A stretch of DNA of 64,000 nucleotides, taken from contig NZ_JANIBL010000007.1 of NCBI RefSeq assembly GCF_024505055.1, forward strand, positions 1 to 64,000, given 5' to 3'. Positions 1 through 9,277 of the stretch are shown piece after piece; position 1 is the stretch's first letter, and each line of letters begins with the position of its first letter. A model generated the notes under the pieces. It searched no databases, was not told where the DNA came from, and worked only from the letters and a program-made list of their open reading frames with translations. This stretch comes from Methylomonas rosea (GTDB taxonomy: Bacteria > Pseudomonadota > Gammaproteobacteria > Methylococcales > Methylomonadaceae). The position numbers and the translations under genes are program-made.

Positions 1-62
1 TAAGCAAGAATCCGAATCATGCCACTAATCCCACCGAATACAATTCGCTTTTTGGCTCTCAT
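1..62 (-). CDS. Possible N-terminus of a gene running off the window
   Basis: On the minus strand an ATG at 62 opens a frame that stays open to the window edge and begins MRAKKRIVFGGISGMIRILA. A GGTGAG Shine-Dalgarno-like sequence lies about 5 bases upstream. Only 20 residues are visible and no family can be named. An AT-rich stretch beyond it (about 85-120) could hold its promoter. This is a weak call. Confidence 0.3.
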   Translation of the reverse strand, partial: MRAKKRIVFGGISGMIRILA

Positions 63-318
63 AGCTCTCACCGGTTTAAATTTTACTTAATCGTTACATT
101 ATTATAAATAACCCTGTCTACTGAATTGAGCAAAGCCATTTTTTCATTTTAGGTCGGCTATGATATCGCAATGGGACATTCGGGATTGATCACGAGCTTC
201 CGCTTAGGGTCGGTCTGACTCAGTGACGAACGACCCCTTTTAGCTGGCCTTGATGGATAAATGGGATAAACATAAATGGGAGGTTAACCGGATTGACTGT
301 CAAAAGCGGGCAACGAAG

Positions 319-1707
319 TCAAAGCTGTTGCCGGCTATCGATCAGTTTATCCGCGTCGGTTTCCTCCGAATGGATTTCGACGGGTTGTATAGCCTCGGCA
401 TCTGTCATGGTTGTCTGTACCACGACATCGGGAGCCATCGGCGCAAAGCGTTGTTGATGGCTTAATGCGGCTGGTAGCGCCGCCAGACCTATCAAAAACG
501 GCAGCGCCAAGGCTTGGCGACTCCAGCGATAAGCGATGCCGGACTGTTCCAAGTCAACGGGAATAGCACGTAGTGTCAGCCCCTCAGCTGGAGAAAACTT
601 CCAGGGTTTGGTATCCAGCCAAGCCATGATTTGGCCGACGATCATTAACAACGCCAAACCGCTCAAATTGACTAAGGCCACAGCGTCGGTCAATTCTCGG
701 CCCAGACGGTCCAGAACGATACCGCCGGCATAAGACAACACCATGGAGCAGAGGAAAATGGGCAACGATTGTTGTCCAAGGGTGATGATGGCGCGGGGCA
801 ATGCGCCGTTCAACCATTCGGGGCGCCAGTGACATAGTTGGCGCATCAGATAAGCCACTGCCAGTAAGTGCACCCAACGTAATACGCCAAGGTGGCTTTT
901 GTTCATCCACGGCTCCAATTTTGCGCGTAGTTCACCCCAGAATGGGATTTGCGCGTAGGTGGCTTCATGCCCCAACGGAATGGATGATAAGACCAGCGTC
1001 AGGCACAAGACCGTCAACCAGCGGCATTGGACCTTGACTTTCAGCCAGCCGGCGCCGAACGCAAAACCGGTAAAAAACATCAATTGCCAGCACATGGGGT
1101 TGAAATACCAGGGGCGGCCGGTCGCCGGATCAGCGGTGAATTCCCAGCCATACTGCCAAGTCGCCCAATACAGGCCGAGCGAGCAACTCAAGGCCGCGAC
1201 GACGTGCAAGCGCGATAGCACCCAAAATATCGGCAGCCAAGCCATCATCACTAGATACATGGGTAAAATATCGAAATAATTCGGCACGTAAGCCAAGGTA
1301 AACAGGTCATAGAGCGCTTGTTGGGTGGAATCGAAAAAATAGGCGATATTCAGGCGTTGAATGTCGTCCATTTCCGGTACCCATCGATTGCCGATGACGC
1401 AAATCAAGGCCAGCAACACGAATGAAGTCAGATGCGCGCTGTAAATTTGCACGCAGCGGTGCAATATGCGGATCAAACCTAATCCAAGTCCCGCGCGCTC
1501 GAAGCAGCGACCATAAGCCAACGCGGACGCAAAACCCGATAGGAACACAAAGACATCGGCGGCATCGCTAAGTCCATACTGAGAAGGCGTAAACCAAAAC
1601 CAGGGGTTGTCCGGCATATGGTTGATGAATATGACCATCAACGCGAGTCCCCTAAAAAAGTCCAGCTGAATATTGCGCATTGGCTGCGGCTGGTTTAGCA
1701 GTCCCAT
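319..1707 (-). CDS. OpgC-type membrane acyltransferase
   Basis: This 462-residue polytopic membrane protein resembles OpgC. That family modifies periplasmic osmoregulated glucans or other envelope glycans, with succinylation as the known OpgC activity. Near the N-terminus LDFFRGLALMVIFINHMP and DAADVFVFLSGF are typical of the family, including the early Arg and His expected for acyl transfer. About ten hydrophobic segments follow. The last ~70 residues are hydrophilic and poorly conserved. The ATG at 1707 has AGGA six bases upstream; an internal ATG at 1680 is less likely. No opgG or opgH is adjacent, so the glycan acceptor is unknown and the assignment stops at family level. Confidence 0.85.
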   Translation of the reverse strand: MGLLNQPQPMRNIQLDFFRGLALMVIFINHMPDNPWFWFTPSQYGLSDAADVFVFLSGFASALAYGRCFERAGLGLGLIRILHRCVQIYSAHLTSFVLLALICVIGNRWVPEMDDIQRLNIAYFFDSTQQALYDLFTLAYVPNYFDILPMYLVMMAWLPIFWVLSRLHVVAALSCSLGLYWATWQYGWEFTADPATGRPWYFNPMCWQLMFFTGFAFGAGWLKVKVQCRWLTVLCLTLVLSSIPLGHEATYAQIPFWGELRAKLEPWMNKSHLGVLRWVHLLAVAYLMRQLCHWRPEWLNGALPRAIITLGQQSLPIFLCSMVLSYAGGIVLDRLGRELTDAVALVNLSGLALLMIVGQIMAWLDTKPWKFSPAEGLTLRAIPVDLEQSGIAYRWSRQALALPFLIGLAALPAALSHQQRFAPMAPDVVVQTTMTDAEAIQPVEIHSEETDADKLIDSRQQL

Positions 1708-1992
1708 GAAGATCCTGTCGTTCGATAAAAGTGGTTAGTTTAATCAATTATTTTCAGCTACTGATTTTACCTTAGCAAAAGCGGATGTCTTTAAACCAAT
1801 TACACGGCAGTGCTAGTGGCTTTGATTAAAGTGCCGCCGGTCGTTGAGTGATCGTTTTACGGGCCCAGCTGTTTTCCTAGGCGTATTTGCTGCGTGACTA
1901 CTGACAAGTTTTGTTAGACCGGTTAAGCTTTGTCCCTCAAGCCGATTGGGACTGAACGCCCAACATTTTCTAAATACTTAAGGAAAATAGAC

Positions 1993-2673
1993 ATGAGAGT
2001 TGCGTTAGCGGTGGTTTTGATGGTTTCGACTGCGGTTTTACCCGGTTGCGTTAGCAGGGAAATTAACGAGAACGTCCAAGACCGCGGCCCGCAGGTGACT
2101 TTCTCGCCGTTACCGGCCGCCAGTCGGATGACGATTGCCGTGTCGCGATTTACCAACGAATCGGTGTATGGCAGCGGGCTGTTTACTGATCAATCAGGTG
2201 ACAGGATCGGCAAGCAAGCCGCTGATCTATTGTCTCGACATTTGATGGCAACTCAGCATTTCAATGTGGTTGAGCGCCAGGACATTAACAAGCTTAAATC
2301 GGAAGCCGAATTGATGGGCAAAAGCGAGGCCGAGTTTAAGCAAAACCTGATGGGCGTGGATGCCTTGGTGATGGGCTCGGTGGTGGAGTTGGGTCGCGAT
2401 ACCACCGGCGGGGTTTGGTTGGTGGGCAAGGAAAAAACTCAACGCGCCCGCGCCAGGGTGGTGTTGCGACTCGTCGATCCTAAAACCGGGGCGGTGTTCT
2501 ACAGCCAGGAAGGTTCTGGAGAGGCGTCTATTTCAGCGTCCAGCACCTTGGGCTTTGGCGGTACGGCGGGTTTCGATTCAACACTTGAAGGTAAGGCAAT
2601 CGATGCGGCCATCGTCAATATGATCAACAACGTGGTGTCCACTCTGGATGCTCGCGGTAAAGCGCCGCAGTAA
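1993..2673 (+). CDS. CsgG/HfaB-like lipoprotein
   Basis: This 226-residue lipoprotein starts MRVALAVVLMVSTAVLPGCV, a type II signal peptide with lipobox LPGC. The mature part matches the CsgG/HfaB family: IAVSRFTNESVYGSGLF, then a DLLSRHLMATQHFNVVERQDI segment, and a later MGSVVEL strand. CsgG itself is the curli secretion pore, but many family members occur with DUF4810 and DUF799 lipoproteins, as here, and have no curli partner. The ATG at 1993 is preferred over an in-frame upstream start at 1930 because it precedes the signal peptide and follows TAAGGAAAAT. It is the first gene of a three-lipoprotein operon; the next gene starts 25 bases after its stop. Confidence 0.85.
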   Translation: MRVALAVVLMVSTAVLPGCVSREINENVQDRGPQVTFSPLPAASRMTIAVSRFTNESVYGSGLFTDQSGDRIGKQAADLLSRHLMATQHFNVVERQDINKLKSEAELMGKSEAEFKQNLMGVDALVMGSVVELGRDTTGGVWLVGKEKTQRARARVVLRLVDPKTGAVFYSQEGSGEASISASSTLGFGGTAGFDSTLEGKAIDAAIVNMINNVVSTLDARGKAPQ

Positions 2674-2698
2674 GCAAAACGCTGAAAGGACTCTGCAT

Positions 2699-3121
2699 AT
2701 GTACTTAAGAACACGTGGTCGAGTGACGACTGGCTTCATGGTTTTGCTGTTAGTCGGGATGTTGACCGGTTGCGCGCCTTCCGGACTGTTTTATTGGGGC
2801 GATTATGAAACCAGTCTGTTCGAGCGCTATGTGCAAAACAATCCTCAGCAGACGGATGCTTATTTGAGTCAAACCCTGCTTGAGGCGGAAAGACAACACA
2901 GAATGGTGCCGCCGGGCGTGTATGCCGATTATGGGTTTTTGCTTTATACCCGGGGTGATAAAGCCGGCGCCATTGCCAGCTTCCAAAAGGAGCGCGCTTT
3001 GTATCCGGAGTCGCAGGCTTTGATGAATAAGTTGATTGAACGGATTGAGCAGAAGGACAAAGCGGCGACAGTCGCCCCCGCGCCAACTGCGGAGCAAGCA
3101 AACACGGGAGCGCAAAAATGA
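2699..3121 (+). CDS. DUF4810 lipoprotein
   Basis: This is a 140-residue lipoprotein of the DUF4810 family. The N-terminus is a signal peptide ending in the lipobox MLTGC, and the mature protein begins APSGLFYWGDYETSLFERYV, which is characteristic of the family. The middle resembles one TPR-like unit (YADYGFLLYTRGDKAGAIAS). The ATG at 2699 has GAAAGGA upstream and is preferred over an upstream start at 2648 that would bury the signal peptide. Its stop overlaps the next start as ATGA, implying translational coupling. It probably assembles in the outer membrane with its neighbours; the molecular role is unknown. Confidence 0.85.
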   Translation: MYLRTRGRVTTGFMVLLLVGMLTGCAPSGLFYWGDYETSLFERYVQNNPQQTDAYLSQTLLEAERQHRMVPPGVYADYGFLLYTRGDKAGAIASFQKERALYPESQALMNKLIERIEQKDKAATVAPAPTAEQANTGAQK

Positions 3122-3744
3122 GAGTATTCCTGATCATTTTGCTGGCCTGCCTGATGCAAGCGTGTGCGGCACCGCGCCGGACTGATTTGGATGCCTTTTA
3201 CGCGCACCAACCGCGCTCGATTTTAGTGGTGCCGGTGGTGAACGAGTCGCCGGAAGTGACGGCGAACTCGGTATTTATTACCAGCATCACCCAGCCTTTG
3301 GCCGAGCGCGGCTACTATGTGTTTCCGGTGTACTTAACAGACATGATTCTGCGCGATTTCGGACTGGTTGAAGCCGGGCATGTCCACCAATTACCCGCCG
3401 AACGCTTTTACGAGCTGTTCGGCGCAGACGCGGTGTTATTGGTGACAATCAAGGACTGGAGCACCAAATATCTGGGGCTGGTGTCATCGGTCGTGGTGTC
3501 GATGGAATATATTTTAAAGGACACCAAAACCGGGCAGGTGTTATGGAAAAACGATCAGGGCTTTGTTCAGCAATCGGGTGGCGGCGATTTAATATCCATG
3601 GCGGTTTCAGCCGCCGTCAACGCCTTGATGACCGATTATTTACCGCTCGCGAGGCAGGCAAATCTGTTGGCTTTTCAACCGCCCAAAGGCTTGCCCGCCG
3701 GGCCTTATCATCCGCAGTATCAGCAGGATAAAGACAGGTTTTAG
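3118..3744 (+). CDS. DUF799 (GNA1162-like) lipoprotein
   Basis: A 208-residue lipoprotein of the DUF799 family, whose best known member is the Neisseria surface antigen GNA1162. The signal peptide ends in MQACA. The mature region contains ILVVPVVNESPEV, a long VFITSITQPLAERGYYVFPV stretch and FGADAVLLVTIKDW, the core of the TolB-N/ABA-1-like fold known for GNA1162. The start overlaps the stop of the DUF4810 gene as ATGA. The CsgG-like, DUF4810 and DUF799 trio recurs together in many proteobacteria, which suggests an outer-membrane complex of undetermined function. Confidence 0.87.
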   Translation: MRVFLIILLACLMQACAAPRRTDLDAFYAHQPRSILVVPVVNESPEVTANSVFITSITQPLAERGYYVFPVYLTDMILRDFGLVEAGHVHQLPAERFYELFGADAVLLVTIKDWSTKYLGLVSSVVVSMEYILKDTKTGQVLWKNDQGFVQQSGGGDLISMAVSAAVNALMTDYLPLARQANLLAFQPPKGLPAGPYHPQYQQDKDRF

Positions 3745-3839
3745 AGCTATTGTACTGATTCGGTCCTTAAAGCCGCGGCGACCGTAATTTACCCAAAAGG
3801 GACAGCCCGTCAGGGTGAGTCACCATTGCAGTGTCGATT

Positions 3840-3858
3840 GCTCCCGCCCGTCGGGAGC
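3840..3858. terminator. Hairpin between convergent genes
   Basis: A perfect 7-bp stem, GCTCCCG and CGGGAGC around a 5-base loop, lies between the lipoprotein operon and the convergent DUF2490 gene. There is no strong U-tract, so it may be a weak bidirectional terminator or only a mRNA-stabilising hairpin. Confidence 0.4.
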
Positions 3859-3891
3859 GGTGATATTCTGGGGTGGCTTGAAATCGCCAGA

Positions 3892-4611
3892 TCAGAAATT
3901 AACAAACACAGAGGCCATGCCCAAATGCCGCATCGTCGCCGCGCTGTGATTGGCGTTATCGACATATTGGTTCATGTAACCCAGTTCGGTTCTAACGTTT
4001 TTGTTGAAGCTCCAGCCGAAACCGGCAAAAGCTCGGTTTTGATCGAAACCGGATTTGCCGCCAAAGGTGGTGGAATTGACTCGGTAAAAGGCTTCATCCC
4101 AGGCGATCATGCTTAAGCGTGGTTCGAATTCGAACGGGTGCAGGAATCTGATCATTTGCCGTGGGCGTTCGCGCACTTGGTCGCCGTTCAGAAAGTTGGT
4201 TTCCCACATTGTGCGGAACATAAACGTGCCAATTTCGGTTGGCAACACATACCGGAATGCCGGCCAAATGTCTTGTTGGGACACATAAGCTTTGCCGATG
4301 TTTTGGGTTGGTAGCCAGGTATAACCGGCCCAGATGGTGGCGCGGTCAGTCAAGGAGTAGCCTACTGCCGTGCGGACCATGCCCTGGTACCAATGGCTCC
4401 AGTCGCCATCGAAGCGGGATTGGCCTTCTAGCCAAATTCGCCCGTCTTTCAAGCTTGGATCGATAAAACTCATGCTGCCTTCGCCAACGGCTTGTAACCA
4501 GGCTCCGGAGTCCTCTGTCAGGTCATCGGCTACTGCACCGCTAGACATTGTGGTTAGTAATAGGCAGCCTATAAACGGCAAACAAAATAGTTTTCCAGAT
4601 AGCTTGTGCAT
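3892..4611 (-). CDS. DUF2490 outer-membrane beta-barrel protein
   Basis: A 239-residue exported protein of the DUF2490 family, predicted to form an outer-membrane beta-barrel. A signal peptide (MHKLSGKLFCLPFIGCLLL, cleavage near GAVADD) is followed by alternating amphipathic strands such as RTAVGYSLTDRATIWAGYTW and a C-terminal strand ending in VFVNF, the terminal aromatic typical of barrels. The ATG at 4611 has GGGGAAA upstream and is preferred over a TTG at 4635. Function is unknown. It lies downstream of, and on the same strand as, the SulP transporter with a 152-base gap, so cotranscription is possible. Confidence 0.75.
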   Translation of the reverse strand: MHKLSGKLFCLPFIGCLLLTTMSSGAVADDLTEDSGAWLQAVGEGSMSFIDPSLKDGRIWLEGQSRFDGDWSHWYQGMVRTAVGYSLTDRATIWAGYTWLPTQNIGKAYVSQQDIWPAFRYVLPTEIGTFMFRTMWETNFLNGDQVRERPRQMIRFLHPFEFEPRLSMIAWDEAFYRVNSTTFGGKSGFDQNRAFAGFGWSFNKNVRTELGYMNQYVDNANHSAATMRHLGMASVFVNF

Positions 4612-4763
4612 AAAGTTTCCCCAAAATTTAAGCAAAAGTCGGCTTGTCTCCCGGCGTTATCGGGAGATAAGAGTCTTTTGTTGGTGTGGTTAAAACAAAG
4701 AGCTTATGGATGGCAAAGCGTCACTCCGGCGGTTCGACCGGTCGGAGTGACGGTGTTACCCGG

Positions 4764-6410
4764 TCAGAGCGCAATTTTGCGGCGAGCAGAGAGGTGGTGG
4801 TCGGAGTAACTCTCGTGATCGTCCAAACCGACAAGCTCGCAACGGCCACCGGCTTGGTTGTAGTCTTCGGCAAAATGGTGAATGAATTCCATCACGGTGT
4901 GGTCGATCAAGTTGGCTTCGGTCAGATCGAAAAAGACAATTTTGCGTTCCGGAAAGTCCGCCAATAAACTTTTCAAGGTGATGAAGTTGGAGAATACCGC
5001 CGCCCCGGATACCTCAATGTGATAGGTGTCTGCATCGGCTTGGAACACGTTAAAAGCCATAGAAAATGCGTTGCGTAGTTTTAAACCACGGCTGACGTGA
5101 ATCGCCAGTTCCACCGCGATGCCTATCGCCACGCCAACCAGCAAATCGGTAGCCAAGACGCCGAGAATAGTGATGACGAACACCGCAAAATTGTCGAGAC
5201 CTACCGCCAGGGTTTTCGCAAACTCTTTCGGCGAGGCTAGGCGGAAACCGGTGAAAACCAAGAGTGCTGCCAAGGCCGACAAAGGTATTTCATGAATCAG
5301 CTTGGGAAACAGCGCGACGAAGATCAATAAAAACAAGCCGTGAAAGAAGTTGGCCCAACCGGTTTTCGCGCCGTTATTGATGTTGGCGGAGCTACGGACG
5401 ATTTCGGCGATCATCGGCAAGCCACCTATCATGCCGGCAACGATATTGCCGATGCCGACCGCTGTCAGGTCGCGGTTCAGGTTGGAACTGCGTTTGTACG
5501 GGTCTAGCTTATCGACAGCGGAGGCGCTTAACAAACTTTCCAGACTGCCGACCAGCCAGATAGTTAACACCGCCAGCCAGAATTCGCCGGTGGCGATTTT
5601 GCCAAAGTCAGGCAGATAGAACCCGGCTAGAAAATGTTCGGGCACTGCCACCAGAAACGACGGGCCGACGCTGAATTCATGATGCGGCAAAATTTCCGCA
5701 TCCGGCAAAAACAAGTACTGGTGAATATGGTCCAAATCAAAATACTGGCCCAAAGCCAAGCCCAGCAAGACTACCAATAATGGGGCAGGGATCATTTTCA
5801 AGGTGGGATGTTTGATCACCGACCAAAGTACCAGCAGTAATAAGCCTAGTAGGCCGATCAACGATACTTCCGGATTCATTTCCATCAGCGAGTGCGGGAT
5901 CTCGGCGATGGTACCCAACAAGGATTTAGCTTCCGGTTTAACGCCGAGTAAGGTGTGGATCTGCTTAGCCATGATGATAATACCGATGGCCGCCAGCATG
6001 CCGTGTACGACGGACGAGGGAAAAAAAGCGCTAAGCTTACCGGCCTTGAACACACCCAGCAGCACCTGCAAGACGCTGGCAATCACGATGGCAGCCAGCG
6101 TATACCGATAACCCGCCATTGCATCGCCTTGTCCTAAGGATTGCACCGCATCGACGATCACCACGATCAAGCCGGCGGCGGGACCATTAATGGTCACGTA
6201 GGAACCACTCAGTCGCGATACCAAAACACCGCCGATTATCGCGGAAATGATGCCGGACATCGGCGGAAAGCCCGATGCCATGGCAATGCCTAAGCACAGC
6301 GGCAGAGCAATTAAAAACACTAAGAAGCCGGAAAGCAGGTCGCTACGCCAGTTTTCAATAAGACCCGGCAGCCCGGATTTGGGAACAATGCTTGAAGATG
6401 AGGTAGGCAT
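4764..6410 (-). CDS. SulP-family inorganic anion transporter
   Basis: A 548-residue inner-membrane transporter of the SulP (SLC26) family. The N-terminal motif DLLSGFLVFLIALPLCLGIA and the TINGPAAGLIVVIVDAV segment are family signatures. About twelve to fourteen membrane helices follow. A cytoplasmic STAS domain (about residues 440-548) carries KIVFFDLTEANLIDHTVMEF. Bacterial SulP proteins move sulfate, bicarbonate (BicA) or C4-dicarboxylates. Its position directly divergent from dabA makes bicarbonate a reasonable guess, but substrate cannot be read from sequence. The intergenic region shared with dabA is about 305 bases. Confidence 0.9.
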   Translation of the reverse strand: MPTSSSSIVPKSGLPGLIENWRSDLLSGFLVFLIALPLCLGIAMASGFPPMSGIISAIIGGVLVSRLSGSYVTINGPAAGLIVVIVDAVQSLGQGDAMAGYRYTLAAIVIASVLQVLLGVFKAGKLSAFFPSSVVHGMLAAIGIIIMAKQIHTLLGVKPEAKSLLGTIAEIPHSLMEMNPEVSLIGLLGLLLLVLWSVIKHPTLKMIPAPLLVVLLGLALGQYFDLDHIHQYLFLPDAEILPHHEFSVGPSFLVAVPEHFLAGFYLPDFGKIATGEFWLAVLTIWLVGSLESLLSASAVDKLDPYKRSSNLNRDLTAVGIGNIVAGMIGGLPMIAEIVRSSANINNGAKTGWANFFHGLFLLIFVALFPKLIHEIPLSALAALLVFTGFRLASPKEFAKTLAVGLDNFAVFVITILGVLATDLLVGVAIGIAVELAIHVSRGLKLRNAFSMAFNVFQADADTYHIEVSGAAVFSNFITLKSLLADFPERKIVFFDLTEANLIDHTVMEFIHHFAEDYNQAGGRCELVGLDDHESYSDHHLSARRKIAL

Positions 6411-6512
6411 GGGGTTTTCTCAAGAAGCTCAGGAAAACCTTAGTGCAGCGAGAAGTGTGCCATTTTGAAAGTTATCGCGTCAGCTTAGGCATATCAAGAC
6501 TTTCCGGTGCAA

Positions 6513-6668
6513 ATGCAGGCAAATTCAGTCGCCTTGGAACGGTTGAATAGCCAGATTCAACCAATCCGGTGGTTGATTTGCACCGCGCTCGCGCTGTCGT
6601 GGACCGGTTTTTGGGCTGGCAAGGCAGAGATTCCGGCTTTGGCACGCGCTATGCAAAACGGTAGCTAA
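6513..6668 (+). CDS. Candidate 51-aa small membrane protein upstream of dabA
   Basis: In the sulP-dabA intergenic region an ATG at 6513 opens a 51-codon frame ending at TAA 6666-6668, 47 bases before dabA. It has one hydrophobic segment, WLICTALALSWTGFWAG, flanked by a basic and polar N-terminus (LERLNSQIQPIR), so it could be a single-pass membrane peptide. No good Shine-Dalgarno sequence precedes it. It could equally be a decayed gene end or a chance frame in the leader. Confidence 0.3.
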   Translation: MQANSVALERLNSQIQPIRWLICTALALSWTGFWAGKAEIPALARAMQNGS

Positions 6669-6715
6669 GAGACAGATGGTCTCAAGCGGTTTTATTAGCG
6701 AGGTTTAAGCTACAA

Positions 6716-9277
6716 ATGTCCGATTCTGCCCAAAACACTGCCTTTGATTTGGATTTGGCGATAGCGCATATCGCCCATTGGCTACCCAGCCAGGGCCCGA
6801 TCAAAGATTTCATTCATCACAATACCTTGCATGCCGTGCAGGACTATCCGTTTCACGACGGAGTGGCGGTGGCGGCTCAGGTATATGGCGCTAAAAGTTA
6901 TCTGCCCCTGGCCGATTATCTGAAGCGCTATAACGAGGGCCGCATTAGCGATCAGGCGCTGGAGTGGGCGATTGCTCAGGCCGATTGCAGCGTGTATCAG
7001 GAGGAGTCCTTGCGGGCGTCGTTGTTCGAACCCGACGGTCACAGTCATTATCCACCGCAGTCCCTGGCTAACCACGGTATCCGTAGCGCCTGGCTAAATC
7101 ACCTGGAAATCGACTTGAACGGTATGGTGCATCCGGTGATGTTCCGGTTGCTGAGCAATTTTCTCGATCAAGGCATTAGCCGTTGGGTGATGCCGAAACC
7201 GGATGAGCGTTTTTGGGATTGCGTGTTGCGACTGGTGCAAAACAGCCTGTTGCCTTTGTATCCGTTTCATCAGCCCGTGGTAAGGCAAATGCTGGATGCC
7301 GGTCCGGATCAGGTGATTTTAAATTGCTTAGGTAAAATTGTCGGCGATGAAACCTTGTACGGGCAATATTTGCTGGAGGTATTGCTGGCGCATCCCGGTT
7401 GGTCCGGGATGGTGCGGATTATCGAAACTCAGCCCAATGTGTTGCTGGCGCCACGGGCTATTTCGCTAAAAGAATTGTTGGCGGTGGAACTGGCTTGCGA
7501 GCTGGCGTTTATCGATAAAAAATACGGGCACCGTTTTCTGCAGATCGCACAACTGCCGAATTTACATGCCATTCCCTTATTGGAACGCGATGCCACGAAG
7601 CCGCAAGTGCCGCTGAAAATGCGGGTGTGGCACGAGGCGATGGAGTGGTCGCTGCATTCAGAACTTTTGCTGGCCTTGCGCGAGCAAACTCCCCGTGATC
7701 AGGCAAGCGAACACGCGCCGAAAGTGCAGGCGCTGTTTTGCATCGACGATAGAGAATGTTCGCTGCGGCGTTATTTGGAAGAGATAGATTCGGGTATCGA
7801 AACTTTCGGCGCGCCGGGCTTTTTTGGCATCGATTTTCTCTACCAAGGTTTGGACGATTCGTATCCGGTGGCGCAATGCCCGGTGGTGATTAAACCCAAG
7901 CATCTGATTCTGGAATCAACCGATACGCCGCAGCCCGACAAATCCGATAAGGGCGAATCGCTGTCGACCCTGCATTTTGGCGCGCATTCCATGCTGCGTG
8001 GTTGGCTATATACGCAAACCTTGGGCTTAGCTTACGCCTTACGGCTGGGTTGGAGCGTATTGCGCCCCGGCGGCCAGTTACCTGGCATCCAAAGTTTGAG
8101 TGAAGTGGAGGCGCATGGTCATTTGCATCTGTTGCGCGAGAGCGATGAACTCAATGAAGATGGCTATTTGTTGGGATTTTCCTTGGCGGAAATGGCTGAC
8201 AGGGTGGGTGGCTTGCTGCGCAACATTGGCTTGACACAACACTTCGCACCCTTAGTCGTGGTGGTCGCGCACGGCTCCAGCAGTGTCAACAATCCGCATT
8301 TTGCCGCTTACGATTGCGGTGCTTGCTCCGGCAAACCCGGTGCGCCCAACGCGCGGGCCTTTGCCTGGATGGCCAATCATCCGCAGGTGCGGGAAATTCT
8401 GCGCGAACGCGGCATAGCCATTCCCGAGAACACGCATTTCGTGCCGGCCTTGCACAATACCAGCCGGGATGAGATCAGTTATTTCGATCAGCAGGCATTT
8501 GACAAAGCCACGCGCCACGCGCTCTACAGTTTTCAACACAGTATGCAACACGCCTTGCAGCGCAATGCGCGCGAACGCTGCCGTTGGTTTGAGTTGGGGC
8601 CAAAATCCCATAAAAATGAAGAAGCGCATAGGCATGTGGTGGCGCGGGCGTCGTCGATTTTCGAACCGCGCCCGGAATTGAATCATTCCAATAATTTGTA
8701 TTGCGTAGTCGGGCGGCGCGGCTTAACCCGGCATTTATTCATGGACCGGCGGGCGTTTTTGCAATCGTACGACCCCAACAGCGATAGCGAGGGCTCGATA
8801 TTGGTCAAAGTATTGTCGGCGGTAATTCCGGTATGCGGCGGTATCAATCTGGAATACCTGTTTTCGCGTATCGATAATTCGGTCTACGGCGCCGGCACAA
8901 AGCTGCCGCATAACGTGATCGGTTTGTTGGGTGTGGCTAATGGCGTGGAAGGCGATTTGCGCACCGGCTTGCCCTCGCAAATGATCGAGGTGCATGAGCC
9001 GGCCCGCTTGTTAATGGTGGTGGAACAAACCACCGCGATTGCCGATCAGGCGATTGCCATGCTGGGCAGTTTGCGAGAATGGCTGGATAACGAATGGATA
9101 CGCCTGGTGGCTTGCGATCCGGTGAGCCGCGCCTTGTATTTATACAGCAGCACTGGCTGGGATCTGGCTGAACCTGCCGCCGGCAGGCCGCTGCCGGTTG
9201 CCAGCCGTTCGGAAAAAATTATCGTCGGACAAACCCGGACCATTCCGGTGCATGAATTGGAAAGGAGACAGGGATGA
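6716..9277 (+). CDS. dabA: DabA, carbonic anhydrase-like subunit of the DAB inorganic carbon transporter (DUF2309)
   Basis: An 853-residue cytoplasmic DUF2309/UPF0753 protein. In Halothiobacillus, DabA is a beta-carbonic-anhydrase-like, zinc-binding subunit that with membrane partner DabB accumulates inorganic carbon by energy-coupled, vectorial CO2 hydration. The expected ligands are present: Cys342 and Asp344 in ALFCIDDRECS, and His519 and Cys534 in VVVVAHGSSS...YDCGACSG. The His-Cys spacing of 15 matches that of the characterised protein. The N-terminal IAHWLPSQGPIKDFIHHNTL is typical. The stop overlaps the dabB start (ATGA), implying coupled translation and stoichiometric assembly. The neighbouring SulP gene is divergent. 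Confidence 0.95.
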   Translation: MSDSAQNTAFDLDLAIAHIAHWLPSQGPIKDFIHHNTLHAVQDYPFHDGVAVAAQVYGAKSYLPLADYLKRYNEGRISDQALEWAIAQADCSVYQEESLRASLFEPDGHSHYPPQSLANHGIRSAWLNHLEIDLNGMVHPVMFRLLSNFLDQGISRWVMPKPDERFWDCVLRLVQNSLLPLYPFHQPVVRQMLDAGPDQVILNCLGKIVGDETLYGQYLLEVLLAHPGWSGMVRIIETQPNVLLAPRAISLKELLAVELACELAFIDKKYGHRFLQIAQLPNLHAIPLLERDATKPQVPLKMRVWHEAMEWSLHSELLLALREQTPRDQASEHAPKVQALFCIDDRECSLRRYLEEIDSGIETFGAPGFFGIDFLYQGLDDSYPVAQCPVVIKPKHLILESTDTPQPDKSDKGESLSTLHFGAHSMLRGWLYTQTLGLAYALRLGWSVLRPGGQLPGIQSLSEVEAHGHLHLLRESDELNEDGYLLGFSLAEMADRVGGLLRNIGLTQHFAPLVVVVAHGSSSVNNPHFAAYDCGACSGKPGAPNARAFAWMANHPQVREILRERGIAIPENTHFVPALHNTSRDEISYFDQQAFDKATRHALYSFQHSMQHALQRNARERCRWFELGPKSHKNEEAHRHVVARASSIFEPRPELNHSNNLYCVVGRRGLTRHLFMDRRAFLQSYDPNSDSEGSILVKVLSAVIPVCGGINLEYLFSRIDNSVYGAGTKLPHNVIGLLGVANGVEGDLRTGLPSQMIEVHEPARLLMVVEQTTAIADQAIAMLGSLREWLDNEWIRLVACDPVSRALYLYSSTGWDLAEPAAGRPLPVASRSEKIIVGQTRTIPVHELERRQG

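Noticed and set aside
250-465. 71-codon + strand frame near the window start
   Set aside because: It overlaps the 3' end of the OpgC-type gene on the other strand, has no ribosome site and no protein-like pattern.
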